Source of the DNA: Bacillota bacterium
GTDB lineage: Bacteria; Bacillota; Clostridia; Christensenellales; UBA1242
Direction: 5' to 3'
DNA length: 64,000 nucleotides
Assembly (NCBI GenBank): GCA_009780065.1
Contig: WRAS01000003.1
Span: forward strand, 27,107-91,106
The notes beneath the pieces were generated by a model, which searched no databases, had not been told where the DNA came from, and was given only the letters and a program-made list of their open reading frames with translations. Below are positions 47,192-58,700 of this stretch, piece by piece. Every line of letters begins with the position of its first letter. Position 1 is the first letter of the stretch. A program made the translations under genes and the position numbers.

Positions 47192-48223
47192 TTATATCAT
47201 TGACCTAGTTAATGCGCGACCTTTAAAGTGCCATGAAAGTAAAACCACACCAATCAAAATTGGCAAAGGAACAAGGCAGACCAGACCCAACCAACTGACA
47301 ATAGGTGTTGCATTAAATGCCTGCGGAATTACCAACAATAATACCAATGTCGATATATATCCCCCAATAAAAGTCACAAACCGAGCAATATGGAATCGTG
47401 TGTTTTGGATTATTGGTTTTTGGTCTTTACCATGCTTCTTTCTGTGGTAGATCTCAAAGGGCAAATACAATGCAGCAGCCAACAACATCATAGCCCCAAG
47501 CAACGGCAACAAATGCCATGGAAATGGAATAGTAATCCAATCAATTCCAACAGTTTCAAAAATCACATAAATGCCCAAAGCATATGCAAAGTTATCTCCC
47601 GCAATCTGCGAACCCGTCATGGAGATAATACCTATACTCAAATATCCAACTGCAATCATCCAAAGATTTTTCATGCGCGGACGAAATTCACCAATTTTAA
47701 TTAGGTAAATCGGAACAAATACCAACAATAGATGTACGACGATGGTTTGGATATTTCTCCAATGTAAAATTGAAAACCAACCGTTCAAATTATCGTTGGT
47801 GGTGAATGTCAATACCCCACCAATAAGACCCACCCCGAACAAGAGGTTATAAAAGAATTGCATAACGGTACCGCTTGGTGTTCTTTTAAGGGCACTTATG
47901 AATAATATAATTGACATGGTGATACTCATAATACCGCATTGCGAGAACGGAATTGTGCCCACCCAATTAAAACCCGCAAGCGAGCCAACAGCCGCACGAT
48001 ACTGTAGAACAAAAAATATATATCGGCCAATCTCGAACACCGCAAGCACGGATGCAAGCACCAGTTTAGTAATTCGTTTCCCCCGCTCGGTTTTTGCATG
48101 CAAACCAAAGTACAATGCAGCAAACGCTGCACATACAACCAGAAATAAAAATAAATGATTCAATGAAAAGGTCCAATTAACCTCGCGCACCAAAGTTGGG
48201 GTATACCCAAAGAAGTAATTCAT
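47192..48223 (-). CDS. YwaF-like integral membrane protein
   Basis: FSLNHLFLFLVVCAAFAALYF...IPFSQCGIMSITMSIILF; many TM helices. Confidence 0.6.
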   Translation of the reverse strand: MNYFFGYTPTLVREVNWTFSLNHLFLFLVVCAAFAALYFGLHAKTERGKRITKLVLASVLAVFEIGRYIFFVLQYRAAVGSLAGFNWVGTIPFSQCGIMSITMSIILFISALKRTPSGTVMQFFYNLLFGVGLIGGVLTFTTNDNLNGWFSILHWRNIQTIVVHLLLVFVPIYLIKIGEFRPRMKNLWMIAVGYLSIGIISMTGSQIAGDNFAYALGIYVIFETVGIDWITIPFPWHLLPLLGAMMLLAAALYLPFEIYHRKKHGKDQKPIIQNTRFHIARFVTFIGGYISTLVLLLVIPQAFNATPIVSWLGLVCLVPLPILIGVVLLSWHFKGRALTRSMI

Positions 48224-48271
48224 GATTTAACTTATATTATGAAAGATGCTACGTCAACCTCTTGAAAAGAA

Positions 48272-48294
48272 AAAAGCCCCGCTAAGGGGCTTTT
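48272..48294 (-). terminator. Intrinsic terminator
   Basis: AAAAGCCCC/GGGGCTTTT hairpin. Confidence 0.75.
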
Positions 48295-48308
48295 GTTTTA
48301 TATGATGC

Positions 48309-48452
48309 TTACTTTTTTCCGAATAATCTTTTCACACCTTTGACTGTGTTGTCAGCGTTTTGCTTGGTGCGATTGGCATTATTGACGGTACGGTTGGCCT
48401 CGGCTGTTTTTCTGTTTGCATCGTTTACTGTTTTTGTTACGGACATTTTCAT
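48309..48452 (-). CDS. Small Asn-rich repetitive protein (47 aa)
   Basis: RBS AAAGGAGA; MKMSVTKTVNDANRKTAEANRTVNNANRTKQNADNTVKGVKRLFGKK*; below track size cut-off; followed by terminator. Confidence 0.65.
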   Translation of the reverse strand: MKMSVTKTVNDANRKTAEANRTVNNANRTKQNADNTVKGVKRLFGKK

Positions 48453-48511
48453 TCTCCTTTTTGATTGGTAATATTAATATATTGTGACTTTCGCAAAAAA
48501 TCAACCGAATA

Positions 48512-49633
48512 TTACCGCTCTCTTGTTTCTTTAAGAAGTTCCGCGAATCTGTCATTACCACGTACATATGGCGTTAGACTTTGACCTGATTGCAATGCAC
48601 TTATTGTTTTTGCAATTTCTTCTGTTATATCAACATGTCTAAGCCATTCGCGGTTTTTTCCTTCCTGGGGTATATACGCCGAGTTCGTTACATAAACCCT
48701 TTTGATAATTTCGTCTTCGACAGCTTTGTCAAAACCCTTGAATCCACCATTAAACAACCCATGTGTTACGGACACAAGGACACTTTTTGCGCCCATTTCT
48801 TTTAATCTGGCCGCGGTTTCAATTATTGTGCCACCACTTGCGATTATGTCATCAAAAATGATTGATGTTTTACCTTCAACACTGGATCCCGTATATACAT
48901 GATTCTTTACTGGATGTTTCCCATTTTCAAATGTTTCAAAATCACGTTCTTTGTGAAAAAGTCCCATAGGCGAACCTAATATACTTGCGTATGTACTTGT
49001 TCGTCCGGCTGATCCTACATCTGGTCCGATTGTCATCATATTCTTGTCGTTGAATTCCTGGTATTCATCATCCAATATTGCTTTTACCATTGGATATGTG
49101 GGTAATATGTTATCAAAACTTCTGTTGGGTATTGCATTTTGCACGGTTGGGGCATGTGCGTCTACGGTTATAAAATGCTCGACACCCAGTCTTTCCAGTT
49201 CTTGCAACCCGCGTGCACAATCCAATCCGCCTCTTTGCGCCCGTTTGTCCTCTCGCCCTCTGTAAAGATATGGCATTACCACAGTTGTACCATAATTGGA
49301 TTTTCCAGATGCCGAGTTTATAGCACTTTTCAAGTCGGCAAAATGGTCATCTGGACTTCGTCTGTTTTCACGCCCGTGCATTTGGTATGCACTTTCGTGG
49401 TTTGTCACGTCTGCAAGAAAAACCAAGTTCTTGCCACGAACAGTTGGTTCGCCGCCTTTGAACATTACTGTTGCTTCGCCGTCGCCGAATCTTTTTGCAT
49501 CCAATCCAACAAGAAATCTGGATTCAGACGCCCTTGCGAGTTTCAGGTGTTCGTGTACGCTTTGACCCCGCCAATCGTCATAACCAGGCAACAACACAAT
49601 TCCGAGTTTAGGATTTTGTCTTTCGTTTTTCAT
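48512..49633 (-). CDS. prs: Ribose-phosphate pyrophosphokinase family protein
   Basis: VVMPYLYRGREDKR, ITVDAHAP, IIFDDIIASGGTIIETAARLKEMGA. Confidence 0.85.
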   Translation of the reverse strand: MKNERQNPKLGIVLLPGYDDWRGQSVHEHLKLARASESRFLVGLDAKRFGDGEATVMFKGGEPTVRGKNLVFLADVTNHESAYQMHGRENRRSPDDHFADLKSAINSASGKSNYGTTVVMPYLYRGREDKRAQRGGLDCARGLQELERLGVEHFITVDAHAPTVQNAIPNRSFDNILPTYPMVKAILDDEYQEFNDKNMMTIGPDVGSAGRTSTYASILGSPMGLFHKERDFETFENGKHPVKNHVYTGSSVEGKTSIIFDDIIASGGTIIETAARLKEMGAKSVLVSVTHGLFNGGFKGFDKAVEDEIIKRVYVTNSAYIPQEGKNREWLRHVDITEEIAKTISALQSGQSLTPYVRGNDRFAELLKETRER

Positions 49634-49638
49634 TTTAA

Positions 49639-49667
49639 ATTTTAGCATTTTAGCCAGGCAAAGTCAA
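49639..49667 (-). promoter_or_regulatory. SigA-type promoter, leaderless layout, for prs
   Basis: TTGACT-17-TAAAAT, 5 nt before ATG 49633. Confidence 0.6.
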
Positions 49668-49674
49668 TATCCAA

Positions 49675-49701
49675 CAAAAAAGAGGACTTTAATCCTCTTT
49701 T
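49675..49701 (-). terminator. Intrinsic terminator
   Basis: AAAAAGAGGA/TCCTCTTTTT hairpin. Confidence 0.75.
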
Positions 49702-49722
49702 TAAAAGATACACATTTTTGAA

Positions 49723-50334
49723 TTACGCACGATTGATTGTTACAAAGAACGTAAAGTCGCAGTCATCATAAGTTCCACCTACCTCTATTGTTCGTGATGC
49801 TTGGGCAGCAGGTGTATTTACCACAAAGTATGCAGGCATATGGTTCCCTGTCGTTACCCAACCATTGTCATTTGTTGTGTATACATGAAAGTTCCCTGTA
49901 TTTGTTGTTGCATTATCCGCCGTTGTGCGCAAATAAACCCAATCTCCAGCAGCAGTTTGCCCAACCGCAGCGGTACGAATACGCAAGTTCGTTAGATTAT
50001 CAAACATCGGGAACATTCTACGAACGTTTACTGCAACCTGGGTTGCATATGTAGATGCGTTTACGGTTACTGTGTGCGTGCTGTTGTTAACGGTTACTGC
50101 ATTTGCGGCCTGGGTACCAAAGTGTCCGCGGACACCTTCCTCGTCATGGCTGACTGGGCCAGAACCTGGGGCATAGAATGCTAGACTTGGGGCACGTTGC
50201 TCGCGAAATATTGCCATACTTAATGTGGGTTGGAAACACTCCTTATCATCGCAATCCCGATTACATCCAGACAACAGAATCATCGGCGTTACCATCAACG
50301 CCAATACCAAAGATAATGTTAATATTTTTTTCAT
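49723..50334 (-). CDS. Lipoprotein, unknown function
   Basis: MKKILTLSLVLALMVTPMILLSGC lipobox; GGAGG RBS. Confidence 0.8.
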   Translation of the reverse strand: MKKILTLSLVLALMVTPMILLSGCNRDCDDKECFQPTLSMAIFREQRAPSLAFYAPGSGPVSHDEEGVRGHFGTQAANAVTVNNSTHTVTVNASTYATQVAVNVRRMFPMFDNLTNLRIRTAAVGQTAAGDWVYLRTTADNATTNTGNFHVYTTNDNGWVTTGNHMPAYFVVNTPAAQASRTIEVGGTYDDCDFTFFVTINRA

Positions 50335-50407
50335 TTTTCCTCCATAAGATTTAAATTTGTATGGATAGGTTATGCAAAAATATTAACTCTATTCATTTAT
50401 TCAAAAG

Positions 50408-50427
50408 AAAAAGCCCTTTGGGCTTTT
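50408..50427 (-). terminator. Intrinsic terminator of RND gene
   Basis: AAAAGCCC/GGGCTTTT hairpin. Confidence 0.7.
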
Positions 50428-50436
50428 ATCTAATTG

Positions 50437-53325
50437 TTAAGCATTGGTTTCTAACTCGACTGGCTTTTGTTTTTTGTCCTTGTTGAATATCACATAGAAC
50501 GCAGGTACAACCAGCAACGACATAATCGTTGCATACACAAGTCCGCCTATTGTAACAATCGCCATAGGCTGCATCAATTCGCCACTTGGACCAAAACCAA
50601 ATGCCATAGGTAACATTGCCATGATTGTTGTAATAGACAACATCATAATTGGACGAATACGTGTATTTGCACCGGCAATTACGGCATCGCGGACACTAAG
50701 GCCTTCGTCCCTTGCCTGGTTAATATAATCCACCAAAACGATACCGTTGTTAATAATAACACCCATCAACAATAACAAACCAATCATCGCAACCATCGAA
50801 ATAGGCATTCCAAATATCGCAAGAAACAAGAACCCACCAGTAAATCCAAGCGGAATGGTTATCAACATAATAAATGGAGATTTAAACGAACGGAATATTG
50901 CAACCATGACAAGGTACATCAACAACAATCCCACAAGCAATGCAATACCCATCTGAGTAATTGTATCGTTAAATTGTGCACCAAATCCGTCATCAAGATA
51001 TCCAATACCGTTGAATGTTGCGGCGTTATTAGCACGAAGGTCTGCCATTGTGCTGTCTACCCTTTGTTGAACGTGACCAATGTTGTACCCGTCAACTATG
51101 GTTGCTGTTACAGACGCGGCGACGTGACGATTAACGCGAGTAATGCTGAATTGGTTAAATGTGTGTGTTACACGATGTACACCTTCCACATCAATAAGTT
51201 CATCCGCAACAAGATTAATTGCATTTTGAAGTGCAGCCATAGATACCGCAATATTGTCACCAATAGGCGCAGTAAGGGTCACAACAACACTATCTGCCGC
51301 CATTGCGTTCATTCCACCCGCAGATATTCCCACACCACTTGCAAAATATCCACCAGAAGCCAGCATAGGTGTACCAGGCGGCAATAGCATGTTGTTATTT
51401 TCCAGATATTGCGTTACCGCAGCATAAAGAAGTTGACTGGCCCCTACGGTTGATATGCTTCTGTTATCTGTCAGGGTTACGTTAATTGCAATGCTAGATC
51501 CGCCACCCATCATTCCCATCATGCCACCACCAAATGATATTGCAATTTGCTCGGCGTTGTTTCCAAGTGTTTGACGGGTAACATGGTAAAGACCATCGTT
51601 TGCCGTTGTTATGTCATGTGCGGTATCAAATGTACTGTTAAGTATGTTATATGTTGGATTGGTTTGGACGTTCACAGTAAAAGTTCCTGTATCCTCGGCC
51701 GGCATTAATTCAAACCCATGAATCCCTGCAAGAAATATACTTCCCACGAATGCAACAATCGCAACACCAAGCGTCAACCATTTTTGTTTAATAGTAAATT
51801 TTAATGCCGAATTATACCAACGATCCGCAGTACCCTTGCATGAACCCATCGCAGTCTTGCACTTCGCACCAAAACCAGGACTTTTTGTTGGTTGTACTGG
51901 TTGCACAATCTCTGCCTCTGCTGTTGATTGTTCTACCATGGCTTTTTCTTTTGTTTCTGTATCAGTGGCCAGTGGACAGTTTCTTGGAACGTTACATTTG
52001 ATTTTGAACGCAGATATAATAGATGGCAAGAACATCACCGCGGAAACCAAAGATGCAAACAACGCAAACATTATCACATATACCATATCCATAAAGACTT
52101 CCATCATCATTCCAGAGACAAAGAACATTGGAACAAACACCGCCATCGTTGTTAATGTTGCCGCCACTATCGCGCCGAAGATTTGACTTGCCCCCTTAAT
52201 CGCAGCGTCTTTCACGGACATACCCTTGGCCCGCAATCGGAACGTGTTTTCCACCACAATTATCGAGTTATCAATCAACATTCCTACGGCAAGCGCCAAT
52301 CCCGCAAGCGAAACAATATTAATTGTAATCCCAAGGAAATACATCAAAATAAATGTTCCCACCACAGACAACGGAATAGATAATCCCACCGCAACAGTTA
52401 ACTTCCAGTTACGCAAAAACAAAAACAAAATAAGTACCGCAAGTGCCCCACCAATCAGCAGATTATTAAGAACCCCACCAATACTGTCGTTAATAATTTC
52501 GGCCTGATCCATTTGGATTCTTATTTCAAAATTTGGGTGTGTTGTCCGTAATTGGTCTATCGCAGATATAATTGCAGGCACAACCTGGGTTGTCACTGCA
52601 CCAGATGTTTGTTGAATTGAAAAAGAAAAAGACGGTTCGTTATTCACATATGCAAAACCCGGCATATCCGCAAATGATACAGGCCTTGGCGTACCTATGA
52701 TTGCACCGTTAATTTGCGCAACACCTGGTACTGTACGAATTTGTGGTACGAAAATGTCATTGTACCAATTAATTGTTGCAGATTCATCAATGTCTCCGCT
52801 CCCATCTAATATAACAAAACTGGACGAGAACGTTAACACAGGCAACATATTTGGATCCAGCCTAAAAGCCATTGGTTGTTGTAAAAAATTGCGATCAACT
52901 AAAAAGTTACCCATCCCCAACATTGACATAGTAACCTCGAAATAGGCCGTATTTATATCTACGGCAGTGCTGAATTCAATGAATGTGATAACACTGGCTG
53001 CTGTTGTCATGGTTTGAATGTTATCCACACCATTTATCATAAGCATTCTTGCCTCTATTTCCTCAGTAATTTCTAATGTAGCCGCCATTGCAAGGGGATC
53101 CAAAGGATTCACCGAACTTGGGTCTTCATGAGAAGAAATCACAACGACAAAAGGAATGTTCATATTTGGAAATAATTCCGCATTCATACTGGAGAACGCA
53201 AAAAAACCCAGAATAATAATAACCATAATCATAACGAAAACCGTATGAGGCCGTCTAACACCAAAACGGGTTAGTGGATTTTCACTGATATTTTTGTCCA
53301 ACATCTCTTGTTTTTTAAGTTCCAT
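50437..53325 (-). CDS. RND (AcrB/SwrC-like) exporter
   Basis: 962 aa; ENPLTRFGVRRPHTVFVMIMVIIILG, LALAVGMLIDNSIIVVENTFRLRAKG, second TM repeat GVIINNGIVLVDYINQARDEG. Confidence 0.92.
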   Translation of the reverse strand: MELKKQEMLDKNISENPLTRFGVRRPHTVFVMIMVIIILGFFAFSSMNAELFPNMNIPFVVVISSHEDPSSVNPLDPLAMAATLEITEEIEARMLMINGVDNIQTMTTAASVITFIEFSTAVDINTAYFEVTMSMLGMGNFLVDRNFLQQPMAFRLDPNMLPVLTFSSSFVILDGSGDIDESATINWYNDIFVPQIRTVPGVAQINGAIIGTPRPVSFADMPGFAYVNNEPSFSFSIQQTSGAVTTQVVPAIISAIDQLRTTHPNFEIRIQMDQAEIINDSIGGVLNNLLIGGALAVLILFLFLRNWKLTVAVGLSIPLSVVGTFILMYFLGITINIVSLAGLALAVGMLIDNSIIVVENTFRLRAKGMSVKDAAIKGASQIFGAIVAATLTTMAVFVPMFFVSGMMMEVFMDMVYVIMFALFASLVSAVMFLPSIISAFKIKCNVPRNCPLATDTETKEKAMVEQSTAEAEIVQPVQPTKSPGFGAKCKTAMGSCKGTADRWYNSALKFTIKQKWLTLGVAIVAFVGSIFLAGIHGFELMPAEDTGTFTVNVQTNPTYNILNSTFDTAHDITTANDGLYHVTRQTLGNNAEQIAISFGGGMMGMMGGGSSIAINVTLTDNRSISTVGASQLLYAAVTQYLENNNMLLPPGTPMLASGGYFASGVGISAGGMNAMAADSVVVTLTAPIGDNIAVSMAALQNAINLVADELIDVEGVHRVTHTFNQFSITRVNRHVAASVTATIVDGYNIGHVQQRVDSTMADLRANNAATFNGIGYLDDGFGAQFNDTITQMGIALLVGLLLMYLVMVAIFRSFKSPFIMLITIPLGFTGGFLFLAIFGMPISMVAMIGLLLLMGVIINNGIVLVDYINQARDEGLSVRDAVIAGANTRIRPIMMLSITTIMAMLPMAFGFGPSGELMQPMAIVTIGGLVYATIMSLLVVPAFYVIFNKDKKQKPVELETNA

Positions 53326-53417
53326 TGTTCCTCCGTAATAAAAGTCACTAGCACCTAGTGTACTTCACATTTATCAACTTATCAAGTTTTTTCCTGTATT
53401 ATTTTACACTATTAAAG

Positions 53418-53438
53418 AAAGCGTCATATAGACGCTTT
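53418..53438 (-). terminator. Intrinsic terminator of amidase gene
   Basis: AAAGCGTC/GACGCTTT hairpin. Confidence 0.65.
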
Positions 53439-53461
53439 TACATAATATTAATGAGTTTAAC

Positions 53462-54409
53462 TTAAATACGCACAAAACTGCGCGAGACAAAGCCAGGTCG
53501 TCCATTAAAATTGATTTGAAAAAAATCACCCCGAATATCTTGAATCGTCACACGAGAACCATTTGGCAATGTCCCAAGAATACTTGCGGTTGGACTGGGG
53601 GCACTACGTACATTTAAATTACCACCCGCCGTCGTTATTGTACCTTGTGTTGGTGTTGGGGTAATAAATTGGGTGGATGCGTACCCCTCGCGCCCTTGGA
53701 ACGAAACCCTATAAAAACCATTTTGCTCGCCCAAAATTGTCACATTTGAACCATTCAGCATTGTGGTAACAATTGGTGCACTTGTGTTAGGTGCACTGCG
53801 AAGATTTAATCCCCCACCTGTGGTTGTAACACGTCCCAGAATACCTGCGCCCGACGTTGGCGGAGGCGGAGGCGCAACACCTCCAGTTAAACAGGCCTCT
53901 ACCCCGTCCGCTATTGCATTTGCAATACGTATAAAGTTTGTATCATAACGCGTATTGTCTTGTGGGTTTGATATAAATCCGACTTCCAAAAGAAGTGCGG
54001 GCATATTCGTAGCGGTCAGTACAGTAAAGTTTCCATTATGTACACCACGATTTGCAAAATTCCCTGCCGTTGCCATCCTGCTTGCCATCTGTGTCGCACA
54101 CGCATTGGTTGCGGCACTTACGTTTGGTCGTACGAATACACTGGAACCATTTGCTGTTGTATTTGTAAAAGCATCACGATGCACCGACACAAACAAATTC
54201 GCACCCGCATTATTGGCGATGCGCGCCCGTTCAGTCAAAGGGATAAACACATCAGACACCCGTGTATATATGACCCTGTGCCCACGTCTTTCCAATTCCC
54301 GCCCAACCGCCACCGCCATCCCAAGGACATCGGCCTTTTCCATGCGACCATCTCTGGTTGCACCAAAATCTGTGCCACCATGACCTGCGTCTACTACAAT
54401 TGTTGCCAT
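53462..54409 (-). CDS. N-acetylmuramoyl-L-alanine amidase (Amidase_3) with two SH3-like domains
   Basis: TIVVDAGHGGTDFGATRDGRMEKADV, VSVHRDAF, LLLEVGFISNPQDN; two GLNLRSAP/NLNVRSAP SH3b repeats. Confidence 0.92.
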   Translation of the reverse strand: MATIVVDAGHGGTDFGATRDGRMEKADVLGMAVAVGRELERRGHRVIYTRVSDVFIPLTERARIANNAGANLFVSVHRDAFTNTTANGSSVFVRPNVSAATNACATQMASRMATAGNFANRGVHNGNFTVLTATNMPALLLEVGFISNPQDNTRYDTNFIRIANAIADGVEACLTGGVAPPPPPTSGAGILGRVTTTGGGLNLRSAPNTSAPIVTTMLNGSNVTILGEQNGFYRVSFQGREGYASTQFITPTPTQGTITTAGGNLNVRSAPSPTASILGTLPNGSRVTIQDIRGDFFQINFNGRPGFVSRSFVRI

Positions 54410-54515
54410 GTTGAAATCTATGACACAAATCAATTTTGTGACACAACGATATCCATCATCAATATTTTGCGTTGATTAAATTGAATAAATTGAGGTAAAC
54501 TAAATAAAAAGTAAT

Positions 54516-55703
54516 ATGGGGAAAAAACAAAGGATAATTTTTTTAATCGTTGCAATTGGTATGCTGCTTTATGCTGGTATTTCTTTAGCATTGGGAATCT
54601 ATTTGTTAAGAACTTGCAATAATGGTAATGGATATAAAGACGATGACTGCTACTACGAATGCAACTGTGACGACAATAAAGATGACGATTGTGACGACAA
54701 ATATAATGGAATATTCTTTACACCCAACGTTGCCAACGCAGGTGTATATTGGTGGCGTGCAATAAGCAACGATAATTTGGAAAATTCGCTGCATCTTTTG
54801 AATTTTGTTGAACGTAACGGTATCACAGACATTTTTTTGACTATGAATGATCTTGTGAACGTAAGTGGTGCCACGGCTGGAATTGTTGAAAATGGCAGTT
54901 TTAATGCATCCCTAATGGAACGGTTTATTGCACCCACACAGACGTTTATACGTTCCGCTTTCTCTCGTGGAATTAATGTGTACACCTTGTTCGATAGCGG
55001 TGGGGGTATTATATTTCCAAACAGTCCAAGCAAGAACAATTTCCATCGCAGAATGTTCGGACTTCAAGTATTCAATCATATTTCAGGTCCAGAAGAACAA
55101 ATAACTGGAATCCAATTTAATATCGAGCCACACCAACACGGAAATTGGCGCAATGTCTTTGAAAATGATGTTATCGTGGGCAACAGAAATTTGACACGAG
55201 AAACACGCCGAAACGATTTATTGCAAATGAAAGCAGATTTTGTTGTGGAAATAACAACTTTGTACAGCGATATGTTCCGAATTGATTGGTGTATGCCCTT
55301 TTGGTGGGATGCTCGACATGACTATCAATTAATTACGCATAATGGCAATCCAAATACCCAGTTATATCAAGCAATAATTAATGAAATTACACGAAGTACA
55401 AAAGGTGGTAGAGTGCTTGTAATGTCATTCCGCTCCACAGCAGTCAATATGTACAATATCTCTAGTCACATAGTCGAATATGCGTTTCAACACAACATTC
55501 CTGTCTTCCTTATGGCAACAGTCAATGAATCAACTGGACCGCATACACGTTTCCATGAGGCAGGTAAAATTGAAATGTATTATCAACTGAATCGATTAAG
55601 ATATGTAGTTAATCAGGATTTCGTGGCACAAAATCTACTTGGGGTATCCATTCACCACATAATGAGTTGGTATCCGCTTCAATATGAAAGAATACCAAAT
55701 TAA
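54516..55703 (+). CDS. Membrane-anchored hypothetical protein, possible TIM-barrel glycoside-hydrolase-like
   Basis: N-terminal TM, Asp/Cys-rich linker DDDCYYECNCDDNKDDDCDD, alternating alpha/beta body with FNIEPHQHGNW. Confidence 0.55.
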   Translation: MGKKQRIIFLIVAIGMLLYAGISLALGIYLLRTCNNGNGYKDDDCYYECNCDDNKDDDCDDKYNGIFFTPNVANAGVYWWRAISNDNLENSLHLLNFVERNGITDIFLTMNDLVNVSGATAGIVENGSFNASLMERFIAPTQTFIRSAFSRGINVYTLFDSGGGIIFPNSPSKNNFHRRMFGLQVFNHISGPEEQITGIQFNIEPHQHGNWRNVFENDVIVGNRNLTRETRRNDLLQMKADFVVEITTLYSDMFRIDWCMPFWWDARHDYQLITHNGNPNTQLYQAIINEITRSTKGGRVLVMSFRSTAVNMYNISSHIVEYAFQHNIPVFLMATVNESTGPHTRFHEAGKIEMYYQLNRLRYVVNQDFVAQNLLGVSIHHIMSWYPLQYERIPN

Positions 55704-55769
55704 AATTTAAATAACTTTTTTGACATTTTTCGATAAAAGTGATACAAACTAAAAGACAAAGGAGAAAAT

Positions 55770-58700
55770 ATGGGAAATAAATTAAAAAGACTAGGCTTTA
55801 TGATAGGAATAGGGGGCCTTGCGTTTTGTATAGTTTTCGTGGGCACCGTTTTTCAAACAGGATCAACAAGGATTTCTGCAAATCCAATTGCACCGCAGCC
55901 CTTTGCAGGTCCAATAATAATAGAGACGGCACCATTGTTTAATCTTGATGGAACATACAACACCGAACTAATTGCCGAGTTAGTGTATTTGGCGGAAAAT
56001 GCTGAGCGTAGTTTGCCAAATCTTCATGTAAATAATGTAGGCGTTTCTGGGATTACGGTATCTGATGCAAATCACATACGAAGCGCTAACGATGGTTCAT
56101 TGCCCGCTATACGAATATTTGAACCATATGGAACATTTTCAACAGACGGAATGCCCTCCACAGGAATGGTGAACAATCAATCACGTGATAATTTCACTCA
56201 CTCCGGGTGGACACTTGTTTACATCACTCACCCAGATGGTGGTGGCGACCCGGTTTTTACATTCAGAATGACCGAAGCATTTCGAAGCAACCGAATGCAT
56301 ACTGCAGACCCTAATTGGGGTACTGATATTCGTTATGAAGGCTCTGATCTGAGACAAAACCTTATCGAAGAATTTGACAATGTTCTAAATCTTTTTGATA
56401 ACCATTTTAATATTCATTCGCACTTTGTTACACCCAATAATATCCCAGGACAATGGCAAAATAATCAACCAGATACTGGTGCAAATCCAATAAACCAATC
56501 ATTAGAAGCAGGGGCTCGTAATGACTTAATTTGGATTCCATCTTCATATGAACTAGGAACTGGTGGTAACTTATGGAATTTAACACAAGCCGAACGCGGA
56601 TACATACAAAATGGCTTTGGGAACCAAGCTTGGCATCGAACTTCGCAAGGTGGGAACCTTGGAAATGCAAGATCTAATACTTTTGCTGGTGTTAGCGAAT
56701 CAATTGCAGTTCAAAATGCGTGGCTTTCCGTTGTACCTGCATTTCACTTAAGCCTTAGTCATTTATTGACATATGCAAATATAGGCGTCGACTTCTCGAG
56801 TGCATCATCAAGAGCAGCGACATCATCTGAAAACAGGCTTGTTATTGAACGTGATACAGGTGTCGAAACAATCGTTTTCAACGCAGGAGCACATAACACA
56901 GTGCAAACTTTGACAATCGGAACTGGTGTAAACCAATTCACTCTCACACCAACAGATACCCCAACTGCGACAACAAATGTAATGGGTAGATTTGAAATCT
57001 GGTACACCGAAGATGGAAGAGTCGCCCACCTAGAACTTTCTGAAGTGCCACATGGTTTCAACATAGTTGCAAATACAACGAATAATTGGGCAGTAACAAG
57101 AACATATAATTGGCCCACTGGATTCGGTCTTGCGGCAAGCCCAATTGATTCTACCGCAATTGCCGAGAATTCTTTTACAACGGCTGTTGGTATTCCAATA
57201 GCACCAGGTGGACACAGATTTAATGGTTGGTGGACAACACCAAGTATAGGTGGCGAGCAAGTAGCATCTGGCACAATTGTAGCGAACCGCGGAAACACAG
57301 AAACAGTGGATCCAATAACACAAATCTATGCTAGATGGGAACAAAACCAAGCAACTGTTGTACGTGTCAATTATGATGGTACGACCGAAAGCGTTGGTAC
57401 ACAAAACGTGGTATTTGCAGGTGCAGTCGGTGATCCCTTGGTTGAACCGACAGACGATACTTTGGTCTTTGGTGGATGGTGGACACAGGACGGTACCGGC
57501 GGAAATTGGGGAGCACGTGTCAATTCAAATACATTTATTGATACCGTACAAGACGGAACAACAATAAATATCTACGCAAGATGGCAAATCTATGTCCCAA
57601 GACCAACTCTAAGTAGTCTTAACCTAAGTGGTGGAACAATTACATGGGGAACAATTACTGGGGCAGAATTCCTGGTAGCAGTTAATGGTGTCAACCGCCC
57701 TATTCAAACTGGAAACTTATTTGACTTTTCAGATCTTGAACCTGGTTCGCACACAATTTCGATCAGAACAGTTGCAAGTAACGGTGATGAGTCCGATGCA
57801 CTTGAAATAACTGTTGTAATTCCACAACCAGTAACAGTAGACGTTATCTACAGAAGCCAGAATATACAAATAGGCACGACCCAAGTTCTAGAAGACAAGG
57901 AAAATCGAGTTACACCAACCAATCCAGAAAGAACTGGATGGCAATTTATGGGTTGGGAACTTGCCGCACCTACACAAGACAATAATGGACGATGGGTTTT
58001 CATATTCAACGCAGTATGGGCGCAAGAGTTTACAATTATCTTTATGAACGGAATAACAGAAGATTCTCAACAAATTGGTACAAACCAGGTTGTATATGAT
58101 TTTGCAAACATCGTAACACCACAAGACCCAGAGCGTACTGACTTCACATTCCGTGGTTGGATCAGAGTCGAAAGCGGAACAACAATAACATACACAGCAC
58201 AATGGGACAGAAATCCAGTATTGACCGTACGAGTGGAACTCGCAGACGGTTCACAATATACCGAAACAACACACTTAATCACTTATAACCCAACTGCACC
58301 TGCACCTCTTACCGACAGAACAGTAGGTAGTGACACATTCACATTTGTTCGTTGGGACGTAACAACAACTACGAATGCAACAACTGGTGACAGAACGCAT
58401 ACGTTTACAGCAATCTGGGAACTTGTGGAAACCCCACCAAGTACAGCATTAATACTGGCATCAATATCGGCAATAGAGACAGAAATAGCAAATCTGGACA
58501 TTAATAACTTCACAACAGCAAGTTGGATATTGTTCGAGGCTGCACATGCAGCAATAACCCACAACAACGCAATGTCTTTGATAGAATTATTGGAGGCATA
58601 CATTGCATTAAACCAAGCAAAGGGTCTTTTACAAGAAAATCCAGTCCATGTCCCAACGTTTACAGAAACTTGGACAGGTTACACAGGAACACGCCCAAGC

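Noticed and set aside
55717-55755. ACTTTTTTGACATTTTTCGATAAAAG resembling the palindromic element at 34650
   Set aside because: Better explained as a TTGACA promoter for 55770-58955; no hairpin or GCATTTTTT arm.
56759-57298. 179-aa minus-strand ORF
   Set aside because: Antisense to the large repeat surface protein, driven by repeat composition.
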